Of a DNA stretch of 64,000 nucleotides, positions 22,084 through 32,566 are shown in pieces (the first letter of the stretch is position 1; every line of letters starts with the position of its first letter). The notes under the pieces are model-generated. The model saw only the letters and a program-made list of their open reading frames with translations, ran no database searches and was not told the DNA's origin. Position numbers and translations under genes: made by a program. The stretch is from Prostheceraeus crozeri (Eukaryota > Platyhelminthes > Polycladida > Euryleptidae). The stretch spans positions 744,001-808,000 of the forward strand of contig CAJQUW010001866.1 in the NCBI GenBank assembly GCA_907163375.1. The letters are read 5' to 3'.

Positions 22084-24198
22084 GTGATATTAGCCAAAAA
22101 CTTTGAGCCTAATCATCATACATTTTCATTACTCAGTAACAGCACAACATTTGTGCCTGTTCCAAAACATTGCCCTCATAAAGAAATAGTTAAGCAAATT
22201 TTGGAATACATTCGGAAATTCCAATGGCAAAATGCATTTAAATGGCCTCGTTCATATGACAGCACCAGAAATAGATTCGGGTTTTCATTATCAAATTACT
22301 GGCCACATCCTAATGTTGTCCCGGACAATACAAAGCAATTGTCCAAAGAAATTTTAGCCTCTACCTTCTCAATTTTGAAAAGCTGTCCTAATTGCTTTCC
22401 TGATGATAATCTAAACCAATATGAAAGAAAGGAAATAAGGCGATTACAAGACGAAGAGATCACTATTCGACCTACCGACAAGGGGCAAAGATGGGTGATA
22501 ATGTCTACCAATTCCTATAGGAATGAGATTAACAGACAATTGAGTCAACAAGGCACTTACTCACAGATTGACGATTCGGTCTCTAAAAATAATAGGCTTC
22601 GAATTATTCAATCGCTTGACAAACTGAAGTCAACTCGTCTCATAACTAACAAAGAGTACAACTATCTGTACCCCTCAAAAGATTACAGTCATCGGTCTTT
22701 CAACATTTTGCCAAAAATTCATAAGTCAACCTGGATCAAAAGTGATATGCCTCCGGGCAGACCTATTATATCTGATGTTAATTCCGAGTCTAGAAATTAC
22801 TCTGACATGATTGATTATTTCTTGAAGCCTATTGCTCAAAAATCCGAGAGTTATTTACATGATACTTTACATATGATAGCCATACTTAGAACTATTGAGC
22901 TTCCTGATAACGCTTTTTTATTTACACTTGATGTCGAGTCTTTGTACACTATGGTGCCTGTTCAAGAAACTATTAATCTCATTTCTAATTTATTTCTTGA
23001 AAATCCTGATGAAAAGAGACCAGACCTTACTCTTCTGACACAGATGAATATGATACTAAACAACAATGACTTTCAAGTTGATAATAATTTCTGGCTCCAA
23101 ACGTCCGGCGTTGCCATGGGAAAAGCCTTCGCTGGCTCTTTCTGCAATATATTCATGAACCGTTGGGAACAGACAGCTTTATTGTCTTTTCCTTTAAAGC
23201 CAAAAGTTTGGTTAAGATATCAAGATGATATTTTTGGGATTTGGAACCACAGTTTAAATGATTTTGATAGGTTTGTGTCTCACCTGAATAGACATCATCC
23301 CAACATTAAGCTAGAAACCAAAATAAATCATAACGTCAAATTCCTAGATTTAGAAATTTACATTGAGAATAGCAATTTAGAATATAAGCTCTGGTTTAAA
23401 CCTTCTCATTCACATTTTATCTTACCCGAAAAGTCCTATCATCCTAAACATGTGCATAAAGGCATAATTTATAGCCAATTATATAGAGCAGTAACTCACA
23501 GTTCATCTAAAGCCAATTATCGCGAAGCCAAGTCTAAAATGACAAAGGTTTGGTATAATTTAGGTGTAACCAGAACACTCGTGCGCAACACCGAGACAAA
23601 AATATTTAATACAACTGAGCAAAGGCAATATTGGGAGACTGGTTTTTTCCCATGTCAAAACAACAATTGCTTTTGTTCATGTTCCAATAATAAAATCACT
23701 TTTAATAATATTCATAACAATATATCCTACCCTATTGTTCATAGAACTACATGCGATACCATAGGAATCATTTATCTTATTCAATGCAAATTATGTCTAA
23801 AACAATACATCGGTGAAAGTTCACGCTCTGTTGTAGATAGAATAAAGGAACACCTATGCGCTATACGTAGCAAAGACGTAAGCAGATCTATTGTAGCAAA
23901 GCACTTTAATTCCATTGATTGCAAATTAGAAAATTTTTCTTTCCATGTGATCGAACATTGCATTAATAGACCTAAACGACTTGAAAGGGAATCATACTGG
24001 ATAAGAAAATTAAAATGCTATCAACCACATGGCATGAACAATTCTACAATAGCTGACTCCAATACAACCAAATTGATCATTCCGTTCAGTAATTGTGCTG
24101 AACAAATCGGAAATATGGTTCGCAATAAAAGTTCAAATCTTACTAAGACAAGGGTCATCTATACCAAACATAGAAATCTAAAATCACTACTAAACTAG
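22084..24198 (+). CDS. Penelope-like ORF2: reverse transcriptase and GIY-YIG endonuclease
   Basis: A 704-codon open frame; the first codon given is GTG and the true start is undecided because the frame is open back to 22036. RT motifs in order are NILPKIHKS, GRPIISDVNS, FTLDVESLYTMVP, GVAMGKAFAGSFCNIFM, the catalytic RYQDDIFGIW, and VKFLDLEIY. A Cys cluster (FFPCQNNNCFCSCSNNK) precedes a GIY-YIG nuclease at about residues 550-640 (GIIYLIQCKLCLKQYIGESS, then IKEHL and a downstream ERESYWI). Penelope-like elements use this nuclease to nick the target for primed reverse transcription. It is uninterrupted, so it is the freshest retroelement ORF here. The slippery T7 upstream is discussed in the findings. 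Confidence 0.93.
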   Translation: MILAKNFEPNHHTFSLLSNSTTFVPVPKHCPHKEIVKQILEYIRKFQWQNAFKWPRSYDSTRNRFGFSLSNYWPHPNVVPDNTKQLSKEILASTFSILKSCPNCFPDDNLNQYERKEIRRLQDEEITIRPTDKGQRWVIMSTNSYRNEINRQLSQQGTYSQIDDSVSKNNRLRIIQSLDKLKSTRLITNKEYNYLYPSKDYSHRSFNILPKIHKSTWIKSDMPPGRPIISDVNSESRNYSDMIDYFLKPIAQKSESYLHDTLHMIAILRTIELPDNAFLFTLDVESLYTMVPVQETINLISNLFLENPDEKRPDLTLLTQMNMILNNNDFQVDNNFWLQTSGVAMGKAFAGSFCNIFMNRWEQTALLSFPLKPKVWLRYQDDIFGIWNHSLNDFDRFVSHLNRHHPNIKLETKINHNVKFLDLEIYIENSNLEYKLWFKPSHSHFILPEKSYHPKHVHKGIIYSQLYRAVTHSSSKANYREAKSKMTKVWYNLGVTRTLVRNTETKIFNTTEQRQYWETGFFPCQNNNCFCSCSNNKITFNNIHNNISYPIVHRTTCDTIGIIYLIQCKLCLKQYIGESSRSVVDRIKEHLCAIRSKDVSRSIVAKHFNSIDCKLENFSFHVIEHCINRPKRLERESYWIRKLKCYQPHGMNNSTIADSNTTKLIIPFSNCAEQIGNMVRNKSSNLTKTRVIYTKHRNLKSLLN

Positions 24199-24540
24199 AA
24201 TTGGCTTCTGATTCCCTGATAAATTGTCTAGAAACCAGTACATTCCACTTAACATCAATCAGGCAATTTTCCAATGCATAGATTCTGCAAGTGACAACGA
24301 ATATAATTCAAAACGAATGGTCTGGTCTCTTATCATTTCAGTATATAAGCTTTTTCTCACCTACAGTTGTTTGCTGTCAAGTTACAGAATTTTGTATTTG
24401 GAGCTGACGAAAAATACACTGAAACACGTGTCCTCCAGCTACGAGTTTTTCTTATAATTCACTTCGGGTACACATTCGCATCACTTGTGCGAGTGGCACA
24501 GCAAGGGGAGCCGCCCTCTCCTTGCTCTCTCTCCTCCTCT

Positions 24541-24642
24541 CCTCCTCCTCCTCCTCCTCCTCCTCCTCCTCCTCCTCCTCCTCCTCCTCCTCCTCCTCCT
24601 CCTCCTCCTCCTCCTCCTCCTCCTCCTCCTCCTCCTCCTCCT
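24541..24642. repeat. CCT tract, about 100 bp
   Basis: A pure (CCT)n run flanked by CTCTCTCCTCC and CATCCC. It lies between ORF2 and the terminal block of the same element and has the same unit and strand as the long tract before ORF1. This suggests both derive from the element's own terminal sequence. Confidence 0.95.
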
Positions 24643-24860
24643 CATCCCTTATTTAGATATCTATGGTTTTCACTTTGTCTGCTTGACTATAACTGACGTG
24701 TATAGATATCTATGCTTCCTTTTAGTGACAGTGCATGATGACGTCGTTTTTTCAGCCTGATGTGAGGCCACAAGGTTCTATGTTAGATTTTCATGACTGT
24801 TCACTATTAATGCAAGCGCCTTTGTTGACGCGTTCACTACACTTCGTGACTTTGTATCCA

Positions 24861-24887
24861 CTGACGAAGCCCATAAGAAGGGCGAAT
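24861..24887 (+). ncRNA. Hammerhead-ribozyme-like core, copy 1 terminal block
   Basis: CTGACGA is followed by AGCCC-loop-GGGC and then GAA, the conserved hammerhead order CUGANGA, stem II, GAA. The flanking ATCCA and TGGTGAT can form a short stem I. Stem III would be minimal. Minimal type I hammerheads are known from Penelope-like element ends. The same core is kept in copy 2 with a different stem II loop. Activity is not shown by sequence. Confidence 0.5.
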
Positions 24888-25010
24888 ATATTGGTGATCT
24901 CCGACTTTCGCTATTTTTCAACAACCAACGTTAATTGGGCAGCGGGCAGAGCGAGCGACATGCGTCGGTCAGCCTATGGTCGACGCTTCCTACTACCTAC
25001 TCCTCCTCCT

Positions 25011-26210
25011 TCATCTCTTCTACTCAGGATTTCCATCTGTTTTCATGAATTTTCTCAAATCTTCCACATTATCGAACATACAGGAATAAACATGAATATT
25101 GTTCAAACGAGCACACTCTGTTCTTCCCTCAAATACGTCAAACAAATAGAACAGTCGAAAGACCTGAATCCTGTCTGCAAAGAATGTAAAGCCGTTTTCT
25201 ATCATAGTTTCACTCATCACTGCTTTGATAAGAGTTTTCTGTTAATAAATCCGTCTCATTTTGCACAAGAACTTAATAATTCTGAACGTCTCCTTCACAT
25301 GTGTATAGACATAACAAAGTTTCGTGACAGCGATGTTGGCGCCTTCATTTTCGCTCCTGCTCTGCCAACTAGTTCAAACATGAAATTGGTAAGTTTGTTT
25401 TCTTTGAGAACAAGATATTTGTTATTTTCAGCGTCTCTAAATGTTCATCAAAGGACAAGAGAATAAATAAAAAAGACAGAGGTTTCAAGAAAATAGAGAC
25501 ATTGGGAGCGACGACCGAATGCTTTGCCGATGTGATCGTAGGCAATGTTCACAAGAAGAATTGTTTAAGCAATGCAAAGTTTGACCTCTTAGAACGAGAA
25601 AAAGAAGTGATTTGTCACAATAAGTGAGAAATTAATCACGCATGGACTTCGATATACTGTAGAAGCAAGAGCACATGGATCGATTGAAAAGTCAGATTTA
25701 AGATTATCTTTTTCGGGGACAGAGAGAGAGAGAGAGGAGGGAGAGAGAAGAGAGAGAGAGAAAGTAACCGTAGGACAAGAGAAAAAATACACGTTTGTTT
25801 CCTTTTTCAAGTGCATTTTAATGGTGTTTCGATAGATTTAATAGTCACTAATTACGGGATTTTTGTAGTCATTCAACCCTCGTCCCACTGGCAAATTTCT
25901 TGAATATATTTTAATGCAAGGAAACTATGGCCAACAGATTTGAATAGCTTACTTTCTACGTATTATGCAACTTTTGACAGAAGGAAAATAAATTTGGCAC
26001 AGTACTTTTGGCGTGAGAGCTATTTTATAATTTGAATGTTTGGAATATTTTGGCTGATTTCGGTTTATATTCACTTCTAATGTATATTGCGGCAAAAATT
26101 CTTGATGAAATAAGTTGAGATTACATAAGAGATTCGTCCTATCAATATAAAGATATTCACAGATGCAAAGTTTTTGAGTTTGAAATTATCTACTTATTTG
26201 TCTGCATTTT

Positions 26211-26247
<37 letters not shown>

Positions 26248-26251
26248 CTTA
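25011..26251 (+). other. Unrecognised stretch with one open frame
   Basis: A plus-strand frame stays open from the terminal block to 25466. Its part from about 25020 to 25390 looks protein-like (NPVCKECKAVFYHSFTHHCF, then FRDSDVGAFIFAP) and ends at a good splice-donor-like AAATTGGTAAGT. I do not recognise it; it could be an exon or chance. A GA-rich patch at 25720-25760 and a TA microsatellite at 26213-26240 follow. Confidence 0.3.
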
Positions 26252-27643
26252 CTCACTGACATAAATAATGAAACCAACTATCATTGACTTGAATGGAAGT
26301 TTGTTTCATTTTTTTCTATGGTTTGAGATGATATCTCGCTTTCTATGTATCACCATTGAACTCCATATGATAAGGGAAATGATATAGGACCATCAAATTT
26401 CAAAATTTGATATTGATCACAGTAACAGCTAGAAGTTGAACAGAATCACCACCTACTGCTGACCAGATTTGACTTATGAAATGGCGCACGATAACTTTAC
26501 CAGAGGAATGGCAATTGGGATGATGCGTTGTGGGCAAAGTTCTACAACTGTTGCGAAAGAATTGAAAATTTCACGGGTCGTTGTATGGAGGTGGTGGTGT
26601 CGTTGGAAAGCAGAAGGAAATGTGGGAAAGAAGAAAGGATCAGGAAGACCAAGGGTATCATCCAAACGGACAGATGCACGCTGAGTTTTAGCTGCTAAAA
26701 GAAACAGATTTGTGTCCGTCCCGAAGCTAATTGTGTACTGGAAGGTTGCTGGGAACGTTGCTTGTAGCGTTCGAACTGCATATCGAAGATTGCGAGAAGC
26801 TGGTATACAGTCTCGACGACCCGCTGTGAGAATTCCGCTGAGCCTGGAACATCGAAGGAGACGAGTGACGTGGTGTCAAGGTCATCAGTCGTGGAGTGAC
26901 AGTCAGTGGGAACGTGTGCTCCACGACTGATGAATCGAGGTTTACTCTCGATTTCAACGATGGTCGGATCCGTGTTCATCGCTTGCCAAGTGAACGATTT
27001 GCTCCATGTTGCGTCAAAGAACACGACCGGTACGGCGGCGGTAGTGTCATGGTTTGGGCCGGTATCTGATACAATGGAAAAACACCAGCAATCGTAGTGA
27101 AAGGAACATTGACAGCGATATGCCGACGAGATCGTGACACCGGTCGTGGTTCCAGCAGTGACATCGAATCAATTGATTTTTCAGGATGACAACGCAAGGC
27201 CCCATCGCGCTTCAGTGGTCTCTAACAGGATGGCAAGCAGTGGAATCCCAACCTTGGAATGGCCCTCACGTTCTCCCGACCTCTCCCCCATCGAGCACTG
27301 CTGGAATGAACTTGGTCGCAGAGTGAGGGAGAGGTACAACCACCCACCAGTGTCTTTGAAGATGTTGGCCGACAGACTGATCGAACAGTGGAACCTCTTA
27401 GACCTGGCATTCATCCGGCGACTGTGCTCATCCATGCCCTCACGCATCGATGCCTGTTTGGATGCTCGCGGTCGTCACACCCGTTTCTAACTTAAGTTGT
27501 TAAATTCATGAGTATCAAATTAAATGTTTTTGAGTAAAGCATTCGAGTTCTCCTTTTACAAACAACAAACAAAAGTGCAGTACAACCAAGTTTAAGTCAT
27601 AAGTATTCATATCAGGACTTGTTTCATTCTTTTTGTCACTGAG
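26252..27643 (+). mobile_element. Tc1-type DNA transposon
   Basis: The inverted ends are CTCACTGACATAAATAATGA at 26252 and the matching TCATTCTTTTTGTCACTGAG ending at 27643. TA lies on both outer sides. The interior encodes a decayed Tc1 transposase. At 1392 bp it is near the usual length for the family, so little has been deleted. Confidence 0.92.
26476..27490 (+). pseudogene. Tc1 transposase, broken
   Basis: The N-terminal paired-type helix-turn-helix reads TRGMAIGMMRCGQSSTTVAK, with the GRP linker in GKKKGSGRPRVSS. The catalytic region includes the DESRF-like motif near 26930, GGGSVMVWAGI near 27035-27065, FQDDNARPHRA near 27180, and WPSRSPDLSPIEHCWNEL near 27265. Together these give the DD34E/D arrangement. 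Breaks: a TGA after about 71 codons near 26682, frame changes near 26925 and 27060-27130, and an in-frame TGA near 27068. It is therefore inactive. Relatives cut and paste at TA. Confidence 0.92.
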
Positions 27644-28459
27644 TATATATATACATATATATATTTCGTTAAACTTCACAAAAGGAGACGAAAGTTACAA
27701 TATCGATACATCAGTAAGGGCACACTTAAAGACATACATAAGTAAAGAAATACATAAGTAAGGGCATGCATTTTTGAAGTGCAAATTTTTTATATGATTT
27801 TTTTTATTTTTGCATTTTTTAGTTCTGCATCCAATCAGCAATTATTGAAGATTTTCAGAACCATGTTGCTTTTGACCTCGGTGTCTTGATAAATGTCACA
27901 GAAATGTGCTGCTTCTTCACCTGTGGAAACTAAATATCGTACTAAAAAGTGCGATTCTAGTGCTTTTTGAGTTGAACTAAAAGTTTGAACTATTTGATCT
28001 TGACCTTCACCCCAGCCCAGTGATGATCTTACAAAAAGGAGTGCTGTTTTTCTGGTTTTTCATTCAGTGCCCATTCGATTGATGTGTGGTTTGGCAAAAT
28101 TGGTGTAATATTTTTGGGAAATCAGCAAGGGGTGGAATTTGCCCCCCCAAGTGCGGCGCGTTCCGAAAAACACCCCAGTAGGGTGAAATATAATCTAAAA
28201 AAGGTTCAAACTGTATACGTTCAGTAAAGTTAATTTGCGAAAGATTGTCAGCGATATCATGGCATGCTTGAGTTAGTTCAACAATATTGTGTTGATGAAG
28301 CAATGAAGATTCTGCTGCTAACCTCCTGAGGATGGGTAACTCAAATACAATATATTCAATATATTCAATTCTTTTGAGCTTTCTTAGAAAGCTTTTGGAC
28401 AGTGACTGTGCTTGAATAGCGCTTCGTCAAAGTACTAATAATGATCAGTAATTCCTATC
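27644..28459. other. Unrecognised stretch, open on the minus strand
   Basis: Two minus-strand frames look more protein-like than chance: 28303-28064 (FLDYISPYWGVFRNAPHLGG) and about 28018-27840 (ALESHFLVRYLVSTGEEAAH, then EVKSNMVLKIFNNC). They lie in different frames and in one direction, as if from one decayed gene. I cannot name a family. TA-rich sequence occupies 27644-27665. Confidence 0.3.
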
Positions 28460-28957
28460 TTCACCTGCTTTGCGAACAACAGATGTGCCTATACTTGTTG
28501 TGTTCAAAGATGCACATCAGGATGTCCATCAAAAAACGGCAGCCAGAAAATACCATTTCACAAATTCCCTGTGACGTTGATGACGTGGTTTATGGATTCG
28601 TCGTATCGCTGTAGACCTAACTTTGTGCCAAATGATAGTCTTCGAACTTGCTCTATTAACTTCAGAGAATCTGATTATAAAACCGTGAGTCTTGATGGAA
28701 ATAGGAAACGAAGGCGTGTACATTGCGAACTGCAACGGAGAATTCTTAAGTCATCTGAACATCCTTCAATATATCCTCATTTACCACCCTATTTTTCAAG
28801 TGAGACCATAAGAAAGACAGACAGTAAAGTAAGCTCATCTGAAAGATCGATAACTGAAAATGATCGCTTATCACAACAAATTGCTAACTTTGAACAATCT
28901 GACAAAGTGGAGAATGTTAAAGACAATGAACGATATATGCAACAAAACCATTCATAG
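28460..28957 (+). pseudogene. P-type transposase, part 1: THAP domain
   Basis: The frame reads NNRCAYTCCVQRCTSG, then PFHKFPVTLMTWFMDSSYRC, then LRTCSINFRESDYKTV. This is the THAP zinc finger layout: C-x-C..., an FxKFP-like motif, a central W, and CSxHF with a following xSDY. The fourth metal ligand His is Asn here, so the finger is probably dead. A charged linker follows (LSQQIANFEQSDKVENVKDN). It continues after the Penelope-like insertion at about 30870 and after the pogo insertion at 43728. THAP fingers bind element ends in P-type and THAP9-like transposases. Confidence 0.72.
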
Positions 28958-29083
28958 ATATCTGTCATGTTGCATCAACAATGTCTCATGTGCTTTGCTT
29001 ACACGAACCAAGATCGATTGGCAGTCAAGTGTCAATTCAACTATCACAGACATCATTGTGCACACTTTGTCACTTCATAACCA

Positions 29084-29111
29084 CTGACGAAGCCCTTAAA
29101 CGTGGGGCGAA
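29084..29111 (+). ncRNA. Hammerhead-ribozyme-like core, copy 2 terminal block
   Basis: CTGACGA at 29084-29090, stem II GCCC/GGGC with a changed loop, then GAA near 29109. Flanking ACCA and TGGT can pair as stem I. Core and stem are kept while the loop differs from copy 1, which is what selection on an RNA fold would leave. Confidence 0.5.
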
Positions 29112-29156
29112 TATATTGGTGCTCTTCCAACTTGATAGTGTTTTCAACTACCGATT

Positions 29157-30634
29157 TTGTGGGATTTGGGCAGAGCGAGCGACGGTCGTCGACCAACCCA
29201 TGGCCGACGCTATTTATTACCCACTCCTATGCGTCCAGTGCCTGCCCATTCTCGCTCTATCCTAGGACCCTGTCCACTTCTCAACGCGTCGTCCTCAAGC
29301 AATTTCTCAAACTCTTATCATCGCATTCCTGTTCAGTACAACAGAACTCTCTCGTCTCGCCAAGTTCCACCAGCTCATTTTGAACTCACCAAGGCGCATT
29401 TCTGTGTTATAAAATGCTTTCATCATCTCGCTCTGCTAAATCAAGGCCCTCCTCCATCCTTAACACGTACGTGTAACAAACTCTCCACTCTCCTGACTCC
29501 AGCCTTCGCTTCACCCGACTTCAAGAGGCTTTCACCTCGTCTAGCTGATGAGTGGCTACTCGCTAGTTTGAGCTATCTGAAGGAGCATTTCTCTTCGACT
29601 TTGGACCGTACTTTGATCACCATCTGCTCAACACCGATCCCGGCAGATGTGCTATCTTCTTCGTTATCAGTCTCATGCCATTGGGCCCGCAAACAACTAG
29701 GAAGAAAACTCCGCAACACCGTTTTAGATGACGCATTGTCATTGATCCACCCAAACCAGTTATCTGCCACCGACTCAACACCAGACCCACTTCCAACCAT
29801 CGACTCATCTTCGTCAGCATTATCATCGGTACCTCCTCCAACCTCCACATCTCCTCCAGCGATTAGTGCTTCTCAGTTTTTCTGTTAATGAGATCTCGTC
29901 TACACTTGCTCTTTCATCTGCGATGGTTACGCATGGTCTTGGTGCAAGCTCTTCCACCGCTAGGCCGACCGCACCTGCAAATCCTGCAGCCTCGTCGTCA
30001 ACGAGTTCTTCCGTACGTGATCCACCTCCCGACTCAAACGATAATCTTGACGGTACTTCTCCGAATTCAAACTCCAATACACCTACTCTTCCCACTACAT
30101 CGACTTCGTCAATTGACTCGTCTGTCCTTAATACAAATCTGAGTTCTCCTACAACTGAAAATTCTGCTTTACACCATCCGTCCGCTCTCATTTTTGGTGA
30201 TTCCAATTTAGAATCTTTCAATGATTCTCGTTGTCAAAGTCGTTTCCTTGCCGAATGGAAGACTTTCCGCCCTTCGAGCCTACGCCTGTAACTTGACAAG
30301 TGTTCCCCGGTATTCGAAAGTCTTCATTTGTCTGAGCCTTCTTGACCGCAGAAATAGACTGATAACAAATTTCAGCGCCCTCAAAAGTTTACTAGCTCGT
30401 CTGCACCATTTGTTTCACGACGCGACTCTGTTTGTAATTTTATCAGGTGTCACGGATATCTTCACGCCTGCGGAACGTGCTGTTCATCAAGAATTTTCAG
30501 CATTAGTAAGCAATAATCATCCTTCTAGCTGCATGGTCCTTGCAGCTCCGCATCCTTTCATCCCCTCCGGCAATACCTGGGATGCTGGCACCAGATCGCA
30601 AGTGTTTTTGAAAGTCACGAACCATTTAAACTGA
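29157..30634 (+). pseudogene. Penelope-like ORF1 of copy 2, broken
   Basis: An N-terminal alpha-helical domain absent from the readable part of copy 1 (HFELTKAHFCVIKCFHHLAL, then LADEWLLASLSYLKEHF, then SCHWARKQLGRKLRNTVLDD) is followed by a Ser/Pro/Thr-rich linker. The SGNH-like domain then reads SALIFGDSNLESF, CLSLLDRRNRLITNFSALKS and LFVILSGVTDIFTPAE. Frames change near 29880 and near 30270, so it is not intact. Comparison with copy 1 shows the polyserine tract sits at the position of this linker. Confidence 0.65.
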
Positions 30635-30867
30635 CTTATGGGAGGCTTGCCGCTGAAATGCTCAACTCTATCTACAATCTGTCGTCGTATTTACCCACCT
30701 CGTATGAGCTACTTTGTCTTCTAAACACACCAACTACTTTCATCTCAACTCCTACAAGGTGCAATCACGCCTCAGCATTCTGTTTTGTTCTCCCGAAAAA
30801 AATTTTTCCCGAAAACTTCAATGGTCTTCCTGCCTACGCAACAATTCTCCTTCCTCTGTCCGCTGTC

Positions 30868-31117
30868 GATTTGGAACTCCTTGTATTGAAATTGAAGAGA
30901 ATTTGAATTTTGTTGTTACTAAAGATGGATGTGACATTGACCACAGCTGTTTATTTCACTGCATGCAACTATCCAAGAAGTTGATCCCCTACTCTGATTT
31001 AGATAACTTTATGAGCAATTACACCATCGATTCATGTACTACTGCATCTTTTCGTGACGACATTGAAAATTATCTACAAAAGTATACTTCACTAACTGAA
31101 ATTCAACGATACAAGTA
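30868..31117 (+). pseudogene. P-type transposase, part 2: linker between insertions
   Basis: Homology to the Penelope-like ORF2 stops near RFG. The following frame, PCIEIEENLNFVVTKDGCDI and then YSDLDNFMSNYTIDSC, does not match it. It fits the stretch between the THAP finger and the catalytic core of THAP transposases. The frame runs into the pogo insertion at TA 31116-31117 and resumes at 43728. The assignment rests on position and general resemblance. Confidence 0.45.
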
Positions 31118-32010
31118 AGGTAAAATGGGGTGGTATGGACACGGGGGATATGGACACTTTCTGATCTAATTTTCGCTGATAATTCCATGCTAACATATTC
31201 ATGAAATTCTATTCGATTTGGTTTATATTGTTAAGAAATGATCTGGTGCTTCTTAAGATCAGTGATTTGTAGCCAATATATTGGTGTTCTGGCATCCAGT
31301 GGGCTATTTACACAAAGGGATTTTTTTGCATATAATCACTTTAATCTTCAGACTCAAATTTTGGGGAATAAAAGTATCCTTGCATAATGCCACATGTTAT
31401 TTCATGATTCACAATGCTTCTAAATATTCCACCGCAAAGCTGAACCTGTATGAAGTTACAGTAAATAATATAAGAGGAGAATCGAAACTTTTTTTGAAGC
31501 AGGGGTGATATGGACATCTTCGATATCCATATTTTGAATACCTAAAGTAGATAGTTAAAGCAGAGTTAGTAACCAATTTTCTTTTACATGATTGACAATG
31601 AGTTCATAAAGATAATCGAACACTTTAGACAGCCGTACAAGGAATTTTGAATATTTCAATGTAATAATAACTTGATTTAGCGCTGTAAATATTGATTTGG
31701 TGAAATATGATCGACGCTATCTATGCAGTATACAATCTGAAATATTTGCAAAACTCAAATCATAATATAGAGGAATATCTATGCAAGTCGAGAGCGCGTC
31801 ACCGAAGTTGACTACATAGCTTACTGATTTATCATAGACTGCTAGGCGCACGTGTTCATATCACCCCGATACGATTGGCTGATAACGTGATGAAACTTTT
31901 GCTGCCTATGCGATAATAAAATTGAATTCTATGATTCTGTCATCGCTTCTACTCAAATTCATATTAGTTCATTCATAGTTACTGTGACTAATTGCTGCAT
32001 CTAATTTGCA

Positions 32011-32173
32011 ATGCCTAGAACCTATAAATCAAAAAACGCTCGTCTTAACTACAGCAACGATAGCATGTTAAATGCGATCTGTCTCGTAAAAAAGGGTACA
32101 CCTCTTTCAACGGCTGCTCATCGTTTCAGCGTTCCTCGAAATACTCTCCGTCGACATGTGAAAAACGAAACTA
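32011..32173 (+). pseudogene. pogo transposase, N-terminal part
   Basis: It starts at ATG 32011 with MPRTYKSKNARLNYS, then ICLVKKGTPLSTAAHRFSVP and RNTLRRHVKN. This is the Psq-like helix-turn-helix that opens pogo/Tigger transposases and binds the element ends. The frame is cut at TA 32172-32173 by the CMC/EnSpm element. Without the insert and one TA the frame would continue directly into RPGGKTIFTYQQE at 41856. Confidence 0.92.
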
Positions 32174-32566
32174 CCCAGTGAAAAAAAATATGTCGGCCCG
32201 ACAACGAAATATCGTTACTTTTCGCTGTCGGCAAAAAGGTGGACGGTTCCTGATTTACTGCTTAATTGCCGACAGGCGTCATTACGTTACTGTGCCGACA
32301 CGTCATATCGCTCATTTGCCGACAATTTCTTACGACCGTTTTAGCTTCCCATTTACCTTAAAATTCATTAATAATCATAACATTAATTGTATTTTTGAAC
32401 AGATACACTATAAGATAGTCCCCTTTAAATACCTATACTCAAACGCAGTCCCTCAGACTCAGAAAACTCGAGAAAGATACAACATATGAAGTAATTTATT
32501 CTGCAAGAAATTGGCAGCCCATTCCAGTCATTAACAATTCAGTCAAATTTCAAAAGTTCTTTGACA

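Larger units (their letters stand above)
20746..25010 (+). mobile_element. Penelope-like retroelement, copy 1
   Basis: Two ORFs in the order SGNH-like ORF1 then RT/GIY-YIG ORF2 are followed by a terminal block at about 24770-24990. That block recurs upstream of ORF1 in copy 2 at 28.97-29.23 kb. A terminal block at the 3' end here and the 5' end there fits the long-terminal-repeat-like pLTRs of Penelope-like elements. The C-terminal GIY-YIG endonuclease confirms the class. The left end is not clear: the block expected upstream of ORF1 was not seen and a long CCT tract lies there. Confidence 0.82.
28960..30867 (+). mobile_element. Penelope-like retroelement, copy 2, partial
   Basis: It starts with a terminal block holding the GACGAAGCCC...GGGCGAATATATTGG motif shared with copy 1. 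A longer ORF1 follows. It then ends early in ORF2, where LLNTPTTFISTPTRCNH corresponds to LLSNSTTFVPVPKHCPH of copy 1. The RT and endonuclease are missing. It interrupts the THAP-type transposase. Borders are approximate because no target duplication was resolved. Confidence 0.72.

Noticed and set aside
24367-24760. Poly-Pro and poly-Leu frames
   Set aside because: Same cause: the second CCT tract.
26213-26240. TA repeat next to the Tc1 element considered as part of its end
   Set aside because: The inverted ends match only from CTCACTGAC inward; the TA run is the target site context.
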